Below, in pieces: positions 48,300 to 56,862 of a stretch of 64,000 nt of DNA. Source of the stretch: Candidatus Chloroploca sp. Khr17. Lineage in GTDB: Bacteria > Chloroflexota > Chloroflexia > Chloroflexales > Chloroflexaceae. Made by a program: the position numbers and the translations under genes. Below the pieces are notes generated by a model. It had not been told where the DNA came from. It did no database searches and saw only the letters and a program-made list of their open reading frames with translations. Position 1 is the stretch's first letter; every line of letters begins with the position of its first letter. The stretch is taken from positions 62,001 through 126,000 of the forward strand of contig NZ_RYFF01000004.1 in assembly GCF_004138165.1 (NCBI RefSeq), written 5' to 3'.

Positions 48300-49310
48300 A
48301 TGGCCCGCAAAATTGGCATTGATCTCGGAACCGCAAATGTCCTCGTGTATGTCAAAGGCAAAGGCATTGTGCTCTCTGAACCTTCGGTGGTAGCGTTGAG
48401 CACCCGCGATGGCCGTGTGCGCGCTGTTGGGGCCGAGGCCTTGGCGATGCTTGGGCGTGAACCCGAGAGCATTGAAGTGGTGCGCCCGATGCGCAATGGT
48501 GTCATTGCCGACTATGTTGTCACCGAAGCGATGCTGAAATATTTCATCATGCGGGCGGCAGGGCGCTTTCGGGTAGCCAAGCCAGAGGTAATGATCTGTA
48601 TTCCAGCCGGGGTGACCAGCGTCGAGATGCGTGCGGTTCGTGATGCTGCCCTCGAGGCTGGGGCTGGGCGCGCTTTTCTGATCCGTGAACCACTTGCCGC
48701 CGCCATCGGTGCAAATATTCCGGTTGCCCAACCCTCGGGCAATTTGATTATTGATATCGGTGGAGGGACAACCGAGGTGGCTGTTATTTCCCTCAATGAT
48801 ATTGTGGTCAGTACTTCGGTGCGGGTCGGCGGCAATAAGTTCGACGAGGCGATCGCAGCTTATGTCAAACGCAAATATAATGTCCTCATTGGCGAACGTA
48901 CTGCCGAGAGTATCAAGATCGAGATCGGGTCGGCGCTCCCCCTCGAACGACCTTTGACCGCCCAGGTGCGCGGGCGTGACCAGGTCGCTGGGTTGCCGCG
49001 AACCATCGAAATTGACTCGAATGAGATCACCGAAGCGATCCAGGAACCCCTCGAGGCGATTGTCAATGCGGTGCGGGCGGTGCTGGTCGAAACTCCGCCG
49101 GAACTGTCGTCGGATATCATTGATAAAGGCATGGTGATGACCGGCGGCGGTTCGATGCTGCGCCGCATCAATGAGTTGCTCACCGAGGTCACTGGTGTGC
49201 CATGCTATGTCGCTGATCAGCCGGCTTCCTGTGTGGCAATTGGCACAGGTCTGGCCCTCGAAAACCTCGATATTCTGCGTGATAGTCTCAGTGGGGATGA
49301 TTTGAATTGA
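48300..49310 (+). CDS. mreB: Rod-shape actin homologue MreB
   Basis: 336 residues. Cytoskeletal ATPase that organises cell-wall synthesis under the membrane. Actin-fold motifs: [18 protein letters not shown] (phosphate 1), [18 protein letters not shown] (phosphate 2), and [17 protein letters not shown] (adenosine). The connecting segment [15 protein letters not shown] is typical of MreB. No mreC or mreD follows; in filamentous bacteria stand-alone mreB-type genes are common, so a paralogue such as Mbl is possible. ATG 48300 follows caggggaa. Confidence 0.93.
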   Translation: MARKIGIDLGTANVLVYVKGKGIVLSEPSVVALSTRDGRVRAVGAEALAMLGREPESIEVVRPMRNGVIADYVVTEAMLKYFIMRAAGRFRVAKPEVMICIPAGVTSVEMRAVRDAALEAGAGRAFLIREPLAAAIGANIPVAQPSGNLIIDIGGGTTEVAVISLNDIVVSTSVRVGGNKFDEAIAAYVKRKYNVLIGERTAESIKIEIGSALPLERPLTAQVRGRDQVAGLPRTIEIDSNEITEAIQEPLEAIVNAVRAVLVETPPELSSDIIDKGMVMTGGGSMLRRINELLTEVTGVPCYVADQPASCVAIGTGLALENLDILRDSLSGDDLN

Positions 49311-49313
49311 TGA

Positions 49314-49334
49314 GCCAGGGCCCCTGACCCTGGC
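49314..49334 (+). terminator. Short hairpin after mreB
   Basis: Stem gccaggg (49314-49320) with ccctggc (49328-49334), 7-base loop, starting three bases after the mreB stop and ending just before the next start codon (49341). May separate the two genes. Confidence 0.45.
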
Positions 49335-49340
49335 CCGTCA

Positions 49341-50063
49341 ATGCGGACTTTTGGCGGTAGCATTATGAAACAATCGTGTAACCCGCCCAGCAATGGGCTT
49401 GTGCTTGAGATTGGGAGTGGGGATAATCCGAATCCACGGTCGAATGTCCTGGTGGATCGGTTTCTGGGATCAGATAATCGTGAGCGAGGCGGCGATCTGG
49501 TGGTCGATCGCCCGTTTGTGGTAGCTGATGCGCACTTTTTGCCCTTCAAGGATGGGGCTTTTGCCTATGCGATCTGTTCGCATATCCTTGAACATATGGA
49601 CGATCCCGAGCAGTTTGCGCGTGAGTTGCAACGTACCAGTGCCGCCGGTTATATCCAGAGTCCGTCAGAAATTGCCGAGCGCCTCTTTCACTGGTCTTTT
49701 CACCGCTGGTATGTCAATCTCGTTGGCGACACGCTTGTCTTGCATCCCAAAGAACCTGCCGAGCCCTTTGGCGAGTTGTTTGACTACCTCTATGAGTATA
49801 ATCCAGCCTACTATTTTTTTCAGCGCAGCATGCCCGACCTCTTCTGGGTTGAGCGTGAGTGGCACGGTGACAATTTGCAGGTAGAGGTACACGAAACGTC
49901 ACCGTTACCACTCCGCGATCCGGTTGCCCTACGTGAACTGGTTCGCCCGCGTCGTACCCCCCTGGCGCTGATCGGCCTCTTTTTTGCCGCCCTTGGGGCG
50001 CGGAGCCTGCGTACGCACGCACGCCGCCTCTTGCGTAAGGCTGTTGGGCGAAGCTACGTCTGA
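49341..50063 (+). CDS. Class I SAM-dependent methyltransferase
   Basis: 240 residues. The SAM-binding motif I is LVLEIGSGDNPNP (about 20-32), motif II VVADAHFLPFKDGAF, and the following ICSHILEHMDDPEQFARELQR is the type 11 signature. The C-terminal half (FHWSFHRWYVNLVGDTLVLH, then a hydrophobic Leu/Ala/Arg-rich end) is specific and may contact membrane or a glycan; surface-polysaccharide methyltransferases often look like this. Start is ATG 49341 or ATG 49365. The last ten bases overlap the convergent kinase gene. Substrate unknown. Confidence 0.85.
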   Translation: MRTFGGSIMKQSCNPPSNGLVLEIGSGDNPNPRSNVLVDRFLGSDNRERGGDLVVDRPFVVADAHFLPFKDGAFAYAICSHILEHMDDPEQFARELQRTSAAGYIQSPSEIAERLFHWSFHRWYVNLVGDTLVLHPKEPAEPFGELFDYLYEYNPAYYFFQRSMPDLFWVEREWHGDNLQVEVHETSPLPLRDPVALRELVRPRRTPLALIGLFFAALGARSLRTHARRLLRKAVGRSYV

Positions 50064-51136
50064 TTCTGGTGTGCCGATATCTGGATGGGTTGCGCAGGAT
50101 CATTGATGGGCAGGGTTACGGTACATGTAGTGCCGTGGCCTTTGCCCTCACTCGAGGCGCTCACGTTGCCACCATGCATTTCACTGATGGCTTTCACGAT
50201 TGCCAGGCCGAGACCTGTTCCTCCCGTTCCTCGACTCCGGGAGCTATCGGTGCGGTAAAAGCGTTCAAAGATCGTCTCGATCTGTTCTGGCGTTAACCCT
50301 TCACCGGTATCACGTATTTCAAGACGGATCCATAGCTCATCAACGCTCGTCACCACCGTAACGCTTCCCCCGCAAGGTGTGTGTCGTAGTGCGTTCGTGA
50401 GCAGATTAAAGAGCACTTGCCGTATGCGGAGTGGGTCGATCCACAAGCGAGGCACGTTCGCAAGCTGACTAGTCAGGCGCACACCTGCTTCGTCGGCAAG
50501 TGGCGTGAGAGCTTGGAGACTCTCGGTTACAAGATCGCTCAGGTCAGTCCATTGGCGTGTAAGTGGCAGTTGATGGCTTTCAGCGAGCGCGAGTTCACCA
50601 AGATCAGTGACAAGGCGGGTCAGGTGGCGTGTCTGACCATAGAGGTGCGCGATGGCAGCTCCATCGAGCGGGGTGAGCTCGTCTAACGCAATGCGAAGAT
50701 TGCCTTCGAGAACGGCCAATGGTGTACGTAACTCGTGCGAAATATCATTCATCAGATTGCGGCGCAAGATCTCGCCTTGATGCAATCCATCTGCCATCTT
50801 ATTAAACGTCCGGGCCAGATCTTGCAATTCCTCACTGCCACAGACAGGGACAGTCACCGTCAAGTTGCCTGAGCCAATTTGCCGAGCAGCCTGGGCGATG
50901 GCACTCACCGGAGCACTCACCACGCGGGCAATGACGATACCACTAGCGAGACCTACCAACGCAGAGAGTGCCATAAACTCGAGTAGACGGCTGGCAATCT
51001 CTGCATCAGGCGGATCGCCACGGGGGTCTTCCCAACCAGCGGTATGTGGGATGATGATGGAGAGGAACTGGAGAAAAAAGACCGCAAAAAGCACCCCTCC
51101 GATCAGCACGCTAAAGCGCACCCAGAGGCGATTCAT
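50054..51136 (-). CDS. BaeS-like membrane sensor histidine kinase
   Basis: 360 residues: two membrane helices (about 8-30 and 55-75) around a short 25-residue outside loop, a HAMP domain (about 75-125, APVSAIAQAARQIGSG), the phosphoacceptor domain with His134 (DISHELRTPLA), and an ATPase domain (FNLLTNALRHT, RDTGEGL, GGTGLGLAIVK). Such a small outside loop suggests sensing within the membrane. It starts eight bases after its response-regulator gene, forming an operon; its end overlaps the convergent methyltransferase gene. Confidence 0.94.
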   Translation of the reverse strand: MNRLWVRFSVLIGGVLFAVFFLQFLSIIIPHTAGWEDPRGDPPDAEIASRLLEFMALSALVGLASGIVIARVVSAPVSAIAQAARQIGSGNLTVTVPVCGSEELQDLARTFNKMADGLHQGEILRRNLMNDISHELRTPLAVLEGNLRIALDELTPLDGAAIAHLYGQTRHLTRLVTDLGELALAESHQLPLTRQWTDLSDLVTESLQALTPLADEAGVRLTSQLANVPRLWIDPLRIRQVLFNLLTNALRHTPCGGSVTVVTSVDELWIRLEIRDTGEGLTPEQIETIFERFYRTDSSRSRGTGGTGLGLAIVKAISEMHGGNVSASSEGKGHGTTCTVTLPINDPAQPIQISAHQNQT

Positions 51137-51144
51137 AGCTCTTC

Positions 51145-51852
51145 CTACTGTTTAGCGAGGCGGTAACCGACGCCATAGACCGTACAGATATAACGCGGAT
51201 TATTGGGATCGGGTTCGATTTTACGGCGCAGATTGCGAATGTGCGTATCAAGAACGCGGCCCAAACCTTCGTAGGCATAACCCATTGCTCGTTCGAGCAG
51301 ATCGTCACGGGTGAGGGTGTAGCCAGGATGTTCGAGCAGTGCCTCAAGCAGTTTGAATTCGGTACGAGTGAGTTCAACAGGCTGCCCCTGAATGGTCAGG
51401 CTATGCTGATCCAGATTGAGACAAAGTTCCCCGGCGATGAGCGTACGGGGCGTGACAGAGCCGTGCAGATCAAGGGATCGGCGGCGAAGGAGCGCGCCAA
51501 CACGAGCAACCACCTCACGCCCGTTGAATGGTTTGGTAATGTAGTCATCGGCACCAAGTTCGAGGCCTAGGATCTTATCTCCTTCATCAATACGTGCGGT
51601 CACCAGAATGATTGGTAGGGCACCAAGGATCGCATCAGAACGTGCGACACGAATGAGTGACCAGCCATCGCGGCCTGGCAGCATGAGATCAAGGATAACA
51701 AGATCAACCTGCTCGTAGCGCATTGCTTGCAGGGCTGCGTTGCCATCATGTGCCGTCAGTACATGATAGCCAGCCTGCTCGAGATAGCTCCGCAAGATAT
51801 GGGCGATTGATTGGTCATCGTCAACGACCAGAATGCGCTGCTTCATAGGCAT
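51145..51852 (-). CDS. OmpR-family response regulator
   Basis: About 235 residues. Receiver domain with VVDDDQSIAHIL, phosphoacceptor in VDLVILDLMLPG (Asp53 counted from the ATG at 51846), Thr in ILVTARID and Lys in DYITKPFNG; winged-helix DNA-binding domain with LTRTEFKLLEALLEHPG and the ending ICTVYGVGYRLAKQ. Starts at ATG 51852 or 51846 are both possible; further in-frame ATGs upstream run into the promoter. A -10 box lies so close that the mRNA may be leaderless from 51846. Operon with the BaeS-like kinase gene downstream. Confidence 0.93.
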   Translation of the reverse strand: MPMKQRILVVDDDQSIAHILRSYLEQAGYHVLTAHDGNAALQAMRYEQVDLVILDLMLPGRDGWSLIRVARSDAILGALPIILVTARIDEGDKILGLELGADDYITKPFNGREVVARVGALLRRRSLDLHGSVTPRTLIAGELCLNLDQHSLTIQGQPVELTRTEFKLLEALLEHPGYTLTRDDLLERAMGYAYEGLGRVLDTHIRNLRRKIEPDPNNPRYICTVYGVGYRLAKQ

Positions 51853-51888
51853 ATCGTAGCACACCATGCTGAAGAAACTCTGAAGAAA
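51853..51888 (-). promoter_or_regulatory. Pho-box-like direct repeat and -10 box before the response-regulator operon
   Basis: The nine-base word ttcttcag preceded by t (minus strand) occurs twice, at 51880-51888 and 51869-51877, exactly 11 bases apart. Ten bases further on is TACGAT (51853-51858), a -10 box. An 11-bp repeat pair ending ten bases before the -10 box is the arrangement used by PhoB/OmpR-type activators, so autoregulation is likely. Confidence 0.6.
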
Positions 51889-52208
51889 TGGCCCCATTTC
51901 TGGTGAAGGCCCGTTGCCCGTCATCGTGACTATTCACGGCGGTGGCTTTATGCTCGGTGACAAAGCGGATGCGATGGCTACGACGGGCATTGATCAATTG
52001 CTTGAAGCGGGGTATGCTGTTGCAAGCATCAACTACCGTTTGAGCACAGAGCGCCTTACTCTATGATGCGCTTGTGGCGGCACAGGGTGACGAGAACGTG
52101 ACCTTTATGTTGATTGAAGGTGCTGGTCACGGCGGCGAACAGTTTTTTGATGCTGCCAACCTCCAAGTGGGCCTCGACTTCTTTGCGAAGCATCTGGGAA
52201 GGTCGTGA
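51884..52208 (+). pseudogene. Internally deleted and frameshifted alpha/beta-hydrolase (esterase) remnant
   Basis: From 51884 the frame reads PLPVIVTIHGGGFMLGDK...AGYAVASINYRLSTE, the oxyanion-hole half of an HGGG-type esterase. It then breaks: after a stop near 52064 the neighbouring frame continues LYDALVAAQGDENVTFMLIE, GAGHGGEQFFDAANL and ends at 52206-52208, i.e. the C-terminal part with the catalytic His. Around 100 residues carrying the nucleophile Ser and acid are missing, as is the 5' end. A decayed gene, not a sequencing slip, since both a deletion and a frame change are needed. The upstream part borders the response-regulator promoter. Confidence 0.8.
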
Positions 52209-52228
52209 AAAGGACACATGCAGGGTGC

Positions 52229-53215
52229 TTACTCGCCCTCCAGAATCTCAAAGACCAGACTGTGAGGAAGTGAGAGAGGACGTTGATCAAGCAGGTCGTG
52301 GCGGATCTGGGCCATCTCGATGAGGTGGCCTTTTTCGTGCTCGACGATCCAGTTGCCTTGATGGGTCAGTGGGATCGTGCCAAAGATCGTGTGGTGCCCG
52401 GTACGACGCCAGGCAGCCACGGTCAAACCACGGAGCAAATCGATCGTCTGCATACGACTCGTATGGAAGGCCTCCATAAGATCAACCATCAGGTGGGTGC
52501 GATAGCGTCCAGCCTGCACCAGGGTTGGCGGATGGGCATTGGGCAACTGAGGGTTATCTGTTTCAAGGATCAACCAGGCCCGTTCGCGAAAAACCACATC
52601 CATATCAGCCAGATGACCAACCTGCTCTTTGATCGAAGCGGCACCCACAGCCGGGGTAGCCAGTTGCTCTTCGCTGAGATCAGCCACCAGAGCCTGGAGG
52701 GTTCCCCATGTCTGTTCGAGTTGCCGGACAATTGTGTGCGGGCCAAGCGTCCCCATTGACTCGGTGGCACGGAAGCTAAGAAAGCCCTCGCGCACCGTAC
52801 CACAGACATCACAGGTGGCCGGTGCTCCTTCCATGAGCTCGCCACAACTGCCACAGACAAAGAGATCGCCCATCTCTTCGGCAACAAGATCGCGGCCTTC
52901 GCCAAGGGCCTGAGCCGCCCGTTCAAGCAATGCCCGCGGGAGGGTGCTGATACCGGTCACTGGCCCAGATGCGATCATATCAGGCTCAAACCCTGCCAGT
53001 GCGTGAGCGACATTAAGGCGCGTTTTGCCAACGACCCCGAGGGCACGCAGTGCTTGTTCAGCCCGCACCCGCTTCATACTGCTGAGGGCGGCGAGTAAGC
53101 GGGAGACATTGTATTTGCGCTCACGGCGAGCCTGGAGTGACCAGACATAATAGGCTGTGTAGCCCATGCTGGTACTGCAGAGCAACTTCCGATAATCGTC
53201 TTGATCAGGTTTCAT
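52229..53215 (-). CDS. Rubrerythrin-like/rubredoxin-like/DinB fusion protein
   Basis: 328 residues in three parts. Residues 1-115 form a ferritin-like helical region (YTAYYVWSLQARRERKY, SMKRVRAEQALRALG) in which the usual Glu/His iron ligands of rubrerythrin are largely absent. Residues 120-140 are a rubredoxin-like knuckle pair with Cys121, Cys124, Cys135 and Cys138 (CGSCGELMEG, CDVCG). Residues about 160-320 form a DinB-type four-helix domain with candidate metal ligands in VGHLADMD and VEHEKGHLIEMAQIR. DinB proteins include metal-dependent thiol transferases. The function of the fusion is unknown. It lies 12 bp downstream of the epimerase gene on the same strand. Confidence 0.8.
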   Translation of the reverse strand: MKPDQDDYRKLLCSTSMGYTAYYVWSLQARRERKYNVSRLLAALSSMKRVRAEQALRALGVVGKTRLNVAHALAGFEPDMIASGPVTGISTLPRALLERAAQALGEGRDLVAEEMGDLFVCGSCGELMEGAPATCDVCGTVREGFLSFRATESMGTLGPHTIVRQLEQTWGTLQALVADLSEEQLATPAVGAASIKEQVGHLADMDVVFRERAWLILETDNPQLPNAHPPTLVQAGRYRTHLMVDLMEAFHTSRMQTIDLLRGLTVAAWRRTGHHTIFGTIPLTHQGNWIVEHEKGHLIEMAQIRHDLLDQRPLSLPHSLVFEILEGE

Positions 53216-53227
53216 GGCTTGCTTGCT

Positions 53228-53635
53228 CTAATGCTGATGTTGTACCAGTTCAGTGAGGACACCCTGGGCACCGGCTTTGGGATGCACGAAGGCGACTAGT
53301 GTATTGTGGATACCCGGACGCGCCTGTTTGTCGATCAGAGGAACACCACGCGCCTGAAGTTCAGCGAGCGAGGTAGCGATATCATCAACGCGATAGGCAA
53401 TATGGTGAATGCCGGGACCTTTCTCACTTAAAAACTTGGAGAAAGCTGCCTGCTCTGAGGTCGGGGCAATCAATTCGATCAAGGTCTCACCAAGGCGGGC
53501 AACCCCGACGGCCATGTGGCGATCGTCCAGACTGATGCGCTCCCACTCGGTGATGCCGTAGGCCTGACTGTAAAAAGCAATCGCCTCCTCGACATTATGA
53601 ACAGCAAAGCCAATGTGATCAATAACCGTGAACAT
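53228..53635 (-). CDS. mce: Methylmalonyl-CoA epimerase
   Basis: Interconverts (R)- and (S)-methylmalonyl-CoA in propionyl-CoA metabolism and, in Chloroflexaceae, in the 3-hydroxypropionate bicycle. 135 residues from ATG 53635, which has a strong ribosome site (aaggagt); an in-frame ATG at 53653 precedes that site. Vicinal-oxygen-chelate fold with metal ligands in IDHIGFAVH (His7), TLIELIAP, GPGIHHIAYRV and VLTELVQH. No mutase gene is adjacent. Alternative identity: another glyoxalase-family protein, less likely given the motifs. Confidence 0.93.
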   Translation of the reverse strand: MFTVIDHIGFAVHNVEEAIAFYSQAYGITEWERISLDDRHMAVGVARLGETLIELIAPTSEQAAFSKFLSEKGPGIHHIAYRVDDIATSLAELQARGVPLIDKQARPGIHNTLVAFVHPKAGAQGVLTELVQHQH

Positions 53636-53678
53636 ATGTACTCCTTTACACATAGAAACTAGCGCTTAGATATAGGCT

Positions 53679-53707
53679 ATTATACCCTGTCTGGCCAGAT
53701 CTGGCAG
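53679..53707 (-). promoter_or_regulatory. Promoter of the epimerase gene
   Basis: Minus strand: CTGCCA (53702-53707), 17-base spacer, perfect TATAAT (53679-53684), about 45 bases before the start codon. The -35 region lies in a near-tandem repeat (ctggccagat at 53691-53700 and ctggcagat at 53701-53709). Confidence 0.6.
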
Positions 53708-53801
53708 ATGAATCTGGGTCTACGTCACTTTTTTGTAAAGTAAACCATAGCATCAGTGACCATGAGAGAGTACAATGCAAACAATGGTATGGTAGACACG
53801 C

Positions 53802-53832
53802 TTGTAGCGCTTACGCTGCCCTACATTATAGT
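53802..53832 (+). promoter_or_regulatory. Weak promoter candidate for the sensor kinase gene
   Basis: TTGTAG (53802-53807), 19-base spacer, TATAGT (53827-53832), only 12 bases before the ATG, implying a very short leader. An inverted repeat gtcact (53724-53729)/agtgac (53755-53760) lies between the divergent promoters. Confidence 0.35.
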
Positions 53833-53844
53833 ACGGTCTTCCTT

Positions 53845-56031
53845 ATGCTGAGTGTACAGCCTGAGCAAGCGACAGAGGCCCTGATGCTGCTGGCCGAAGC
53901 GACCCGGTTGCTCTACGAAGATCAGCCGCTCCAACAGCGTGTTCATCGTGTATTTGAACTCTTGCGCGGGCCGGTCAGTTTTCGTGATGCACGCTTGACA
54001 TGCTGGCTCCAGTCGGCTCAACCGGGCACAGCTCGCCAGCAATACTATTCTGCCCGTGGTTGGCCCTATCCGTGGGATGAAGCCCTCACACGGCGGGTGG
54101 CCCTGAACGGAGTTTTTGAGAGTCGGACAATTGTGCTGAGCAACGAGGCGGCGGGAGATGGTGATTTGCCAGTTATGCAGGCAGCCTACCTTGGCACACC
54201 GATCTTCTGGGGCGGGCGTTTATGGGGTGTCATCGAGTTGCGCGCCCCCACCGGTACGAACCTGGTCAACCTCGGACGTGAAATGCTCACAGGCTTGCTG
54301 CCTCAGTTAGCCATTGCGATTGCCCGGGAAGGGCGGCGTGAAACAGTCCCGGCTGGTCTTACGCCAGTGAGTGAGACGCCAACTGGTCTCACCCTTGAGC
54401 CGCAACGTCGCCAGCAACTGAGTGAACTCGATGCAAATTTAGAGCAAATGCTCGATTTGCATGAATTATTGAGTTTACTGTTACGGCGTACCATCGAGGC
54501 AACCGGGGCTGACGCCGGAGCGATTGTGCTTGTCGATCACCAGCGGCGTCAATTGATCCTGCAACTGGCCGAAGGCTATCCATCATCTTTGCAGCAGGGG
54601 CTGACGAGCCAGGGGCGCCAGCGGTTTAACTGGGAGACAGGCTTGGCGGGTCAGGCGGCCCACAGTGGTCGGGTCTTGCTTGTACGCGATCACGCAACGC
54701 AAGTCGGGCTACAGCCTACCTGGGCAGGAGCGCGAACCGAACTCGCGGCACCAGTGTTGCTCGGCGACCGTCCTGCAGCCATCATTTTATTGCATAGTAC
54801 GCGGGCAAATGCCTTTGGTGAAGATGAACTGAGTTTTATGCGTGCCCTCTGCCGCCGGGTCGCCAACCCGCTCAACCGGGCCATTCATTACCAAGAAGCG
54901 CTTGAGAGTGCCAATTATCTTGGTCAAGTCTTTGCCAGTTTGCCAACAGGGTTGGCATTGATTGATGCAAGTGGCAAAGTGTTGCGGGCGAACCCTGCCT
55001 GGAGTGAAATCTGGGGCTTGCGGGGAACACTGGCACGCTCGCCCTTTCACGTCAGTTTTGATCTCGTCGAGTTACTCTTGCCACGCCTGCAGGACCCCAT
55101 GCGCCTGACCGAATTTTTTACCCGGTGTCAGCGCAACCCCGCCGAACTACAGACAACCCGTGTGCGCCTGGTCAACCCAAATCAGAATCTGCAAATCCTC
55201 TCGGTGCCGACGTCTGACAGCCAGCACCGGATCACCGGGCGGCTCTGGGCAGTGACTGATGTCACCCGCGAAGGCGAAGCCGATCGCCTCAAACACGAAT
55301 TTGTTTCGATGGTCAGCCACGAATTGCGGACACCACTAACCTCAATCCTCGGTTATACTGAACTCTTGTTGAACCGTGAATTTACGACACCTGACCGCAT
55401 GCAGTTTACGCAAACAGTCTTTGATGAAGCGAGTCGTCTCTCACAACTGGTGGAAGACTTGCTAAGCATTTCACGGATTGAAGCGGGCAAAGTTCAGCTC
55501 AATCGGTGGCTCACCTCACTCCATAGCATTGTGGCCGAGTTGACGACGCAACTCAACACCCAACTGGCCCGTCATCGTATGTTGCTGGATGTGGCCCACA
55601 ACTTACCCCCAGTCTATATTGATCGTGACAAAGTGAAGCAAATTATCTTCAATCTTTTAACCAATGCGATCAAGTATAGCCCGAATGGTGGGCAGATTGT
55701 GTTGGCAATCAAGGAGGCTGACGAGGAAGACCTGCCGCTTGATCATCCACCAGGCAGGTGGATCCGGATTGCCATTAGCGACAAGGGACTTGGCATTGCC
55801 CCCGAGGATCTGCCCCGTATCTGGGAGCGCTTTTATCGCGTGGATAATACGAACACGCGCAGGATTGGCGGAACGGGTTTAGGTTTGAGCATTACCCGTG
55901 CGCTTGTCGAATTGCATGGAGGGCGGATCTGGGCTGAAAGCGAACTTGGAACTGGTTCAACCTTTACCTTTACCCTTCCTATTCCTGGCGTCAACGTTGG
56001 CTTTCGTCAACGCCTTGCTGATAGTGTGTAA
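53845..56031 (+). CDS. Soluble GAF-PAS sensor histidine kinase
   Basis: 728 residues. A degenerate GAF-like region (about 1-160) and a clear GAF domain (about 195-345, ATGADAGAIVLVDHQ, GLAGQAAHSGRVLLV) are followed by a PAS domain (LPTGLALIDASGKVLRANPAW, about 365-475), the phosphoacceptor domain with His492 (MVSHELRTPLTSILGY), and an ATPase domain (FNLLTNAIKYSPNGG, SDKGLGIAPEDL, GGTGLGLSITRAL). No membrane helix. The domain style matches the giant kinase of this window. Starts at ATG 53845. A phosphoesterase gene begins four bases after its stop, so the two are likely co-expressed. No response regulator is adjacent. Confidence 0.94.
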   Translation: MLSVQPEQATEALMLLAEATRLLYEDQPLQQRVHRVFELLRGPVSFRDARLTCWLQSAQPGTARQQYYSARGWPYPWDEALTRRVALNGVFESRTIVLSNEAAGDGDLPVMQAAYLGTPIFWGGRLWGVIELRAPTGTNLVNLGREMLTGLLPQLAIAIAREGRRETVPAGLTPVSETPTGLTLEPQRRQQLSELDANLEQMLDLHELLSLLLRRTIEATGADAGAIVLVDHQRRQLILQLAEGYPSSLQQGLTSQGRQRFNWETGLAGQAAHSGRVLLVRDHATQVGLQPTWAGARTELAAPVLLGDRPAAIILLHSTRANAFGEDELSFMRALCRRVANPLNRAIHYQEALESANYLGQVFASLPTGLALIDASGKVLRANPAWSEIWGLRGTLARSPFHVSFDLVELLLPRLQDPMRLTEFFTRCQRNPAELQTTRVRLVNPNQNLQILSVPTSDSQHRITGRLWAVTDVTREGEADRLKHEFVSMVSHELRTPLTSILGYTELLLNREFTTPDRMQFTQTVFDEASRLSQLVEDLLSISRIEAGKVQLNRWLTSLHSIVAELTTQLNTQLARHRMLLDVAHNLPPVYIDRDKVKQIIFNLLTNAIKYSPNGGQIVLAIKEADEEDLPLDHPPGRWIRIAISDKGLGIAPEDLPRIWERFYRVDNTNTRRIGGTGLGLSITRALVELHGGRIWAESELGTGSTFTFTLPIPGVNVGFRQRLADSV

Positions 56032-56035
56032 TATC

Positions 56036-56662
56036 ATGCAGATTCTTACGATCAGTGATGAGGTTGTTCCCACAATCTACAGCTTGAATATCAAACAGCG
56101 CTTTCCCGCGATTGATTTTGTCTTAAGTTGCGGCGATCTGCCCTATTACTATATCGAGTTTGTCATGACCATGCTTGGCGTGCCATGTTTCTATGTCTAT
56201 GGCAACCACGATGGGTCACAGTTTCTAGAGACCGGGGAAGAGTTGACGGCCCCTCGCGGGGCTATTTCGGTTGAAGGTCGCGCCATGCGCTATGGGGGGC
56301 TCAGTATCGCCGGGCTCGGTGGAAGTTTGCGCTACAAACTTGATGGGTATCATATGTATACTGATGCCGAGATGATGCGGCGGGCCTGGCGTCTGGTACC
56401 CTGGATGCTGCTCAATAACTATCGTTATGGCAGTTATCTTGATATTCTGATCACCCATGCCCCACCCCTTGATATCCACAACGGCCCGGATTACCCACAT
56501 CGCGGCTTCCAGACGTTTCTCTGGCTGATGGATCGCTTCCGTCCGCGCTATCTCATTCACGGTCATATTCATCTCTCGTATGGCTATACGAGCACGACCG
56601 AAACCCGTTATGGCGATACGATGGTGATCAATACGGCCGGGTACGGTCTGCTTGAACTCTGA
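56036..56662 (+). CDS. Calcineurin-like metallophosphoesterase
   Basis: 208 residues from ATG 56036; upstream in-frame codons lie inside the kinase gene. Metal-binding motifs of the family: ILTISDEV (the usual D-x-H first motif is changed, the His being replaced), SCGDLPYYY, YGNHDG, ITHAPPLDIHNG and HGHIHLSYG. The altered first motif could weaken one metal site; otherwise the dimetal centre looks intact. Substrate unknown; possibly a phosphoester or cyclic nucleotide. Close coupling to the kinase gene and a strong hairpin right after it define a two-gene unit. Confidence 0.88.
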   Translation: MQILTISDEVVPTIYSLNIKQRFPAIDFVLSCGDLPYYYIEFVMTMLGVPCFYVYGNHDGSQFLETGEELTAPRGAISVEGRAMRYGGLSIAGLGGSLRYKLDGYHMYTDAEMMRRAWRLVPWMLLNNYRYGSYLDILITHAPPLDIHNGPDYPHRGFQTFLWLMDRFRPRYLIHGHIHLSYGYTSTTETRYGDTMVINTAGYGLLEL

Positions 56663-56676
56663 TCAAAGGCAAAGAA

Positions 56677-56719
56677 CTGGCTGTGAGGGGGCTGGCAAAG
56701 CCAACCCCCTCACAGCCAG
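56677..56719 (+). terminator. Long stem-loop after the phosphoesterase gene
   Basis: Bases 56677-56691 pair perfectly with 56705-56719; after one mismatch the stem continues (tggc/gcca-like), loop aaa. 15 bases after the stop codon, no T-run. Confidence 0.55.
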
Positions 56720-56862
56720 CTATCAGATCAACCCTCTTGCAATGAAAGACTGTTCATGCTACCCTACGCTTAAAGTGACGCAACCATAGCGGCTGCGCAG
56801 GTCCCGTCGAAGGTAGACAGACATCACACGGCGTCGTGGGACGTAGCCAGGAGATAGAATCG

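Noticed and set aside
52114-52323. 69-residue protein starting at 52114 on the + strand
   Set aside because: It runs in a different frame from the recognisable esterase remnant and into the DinB fusion gene; no family similarity.
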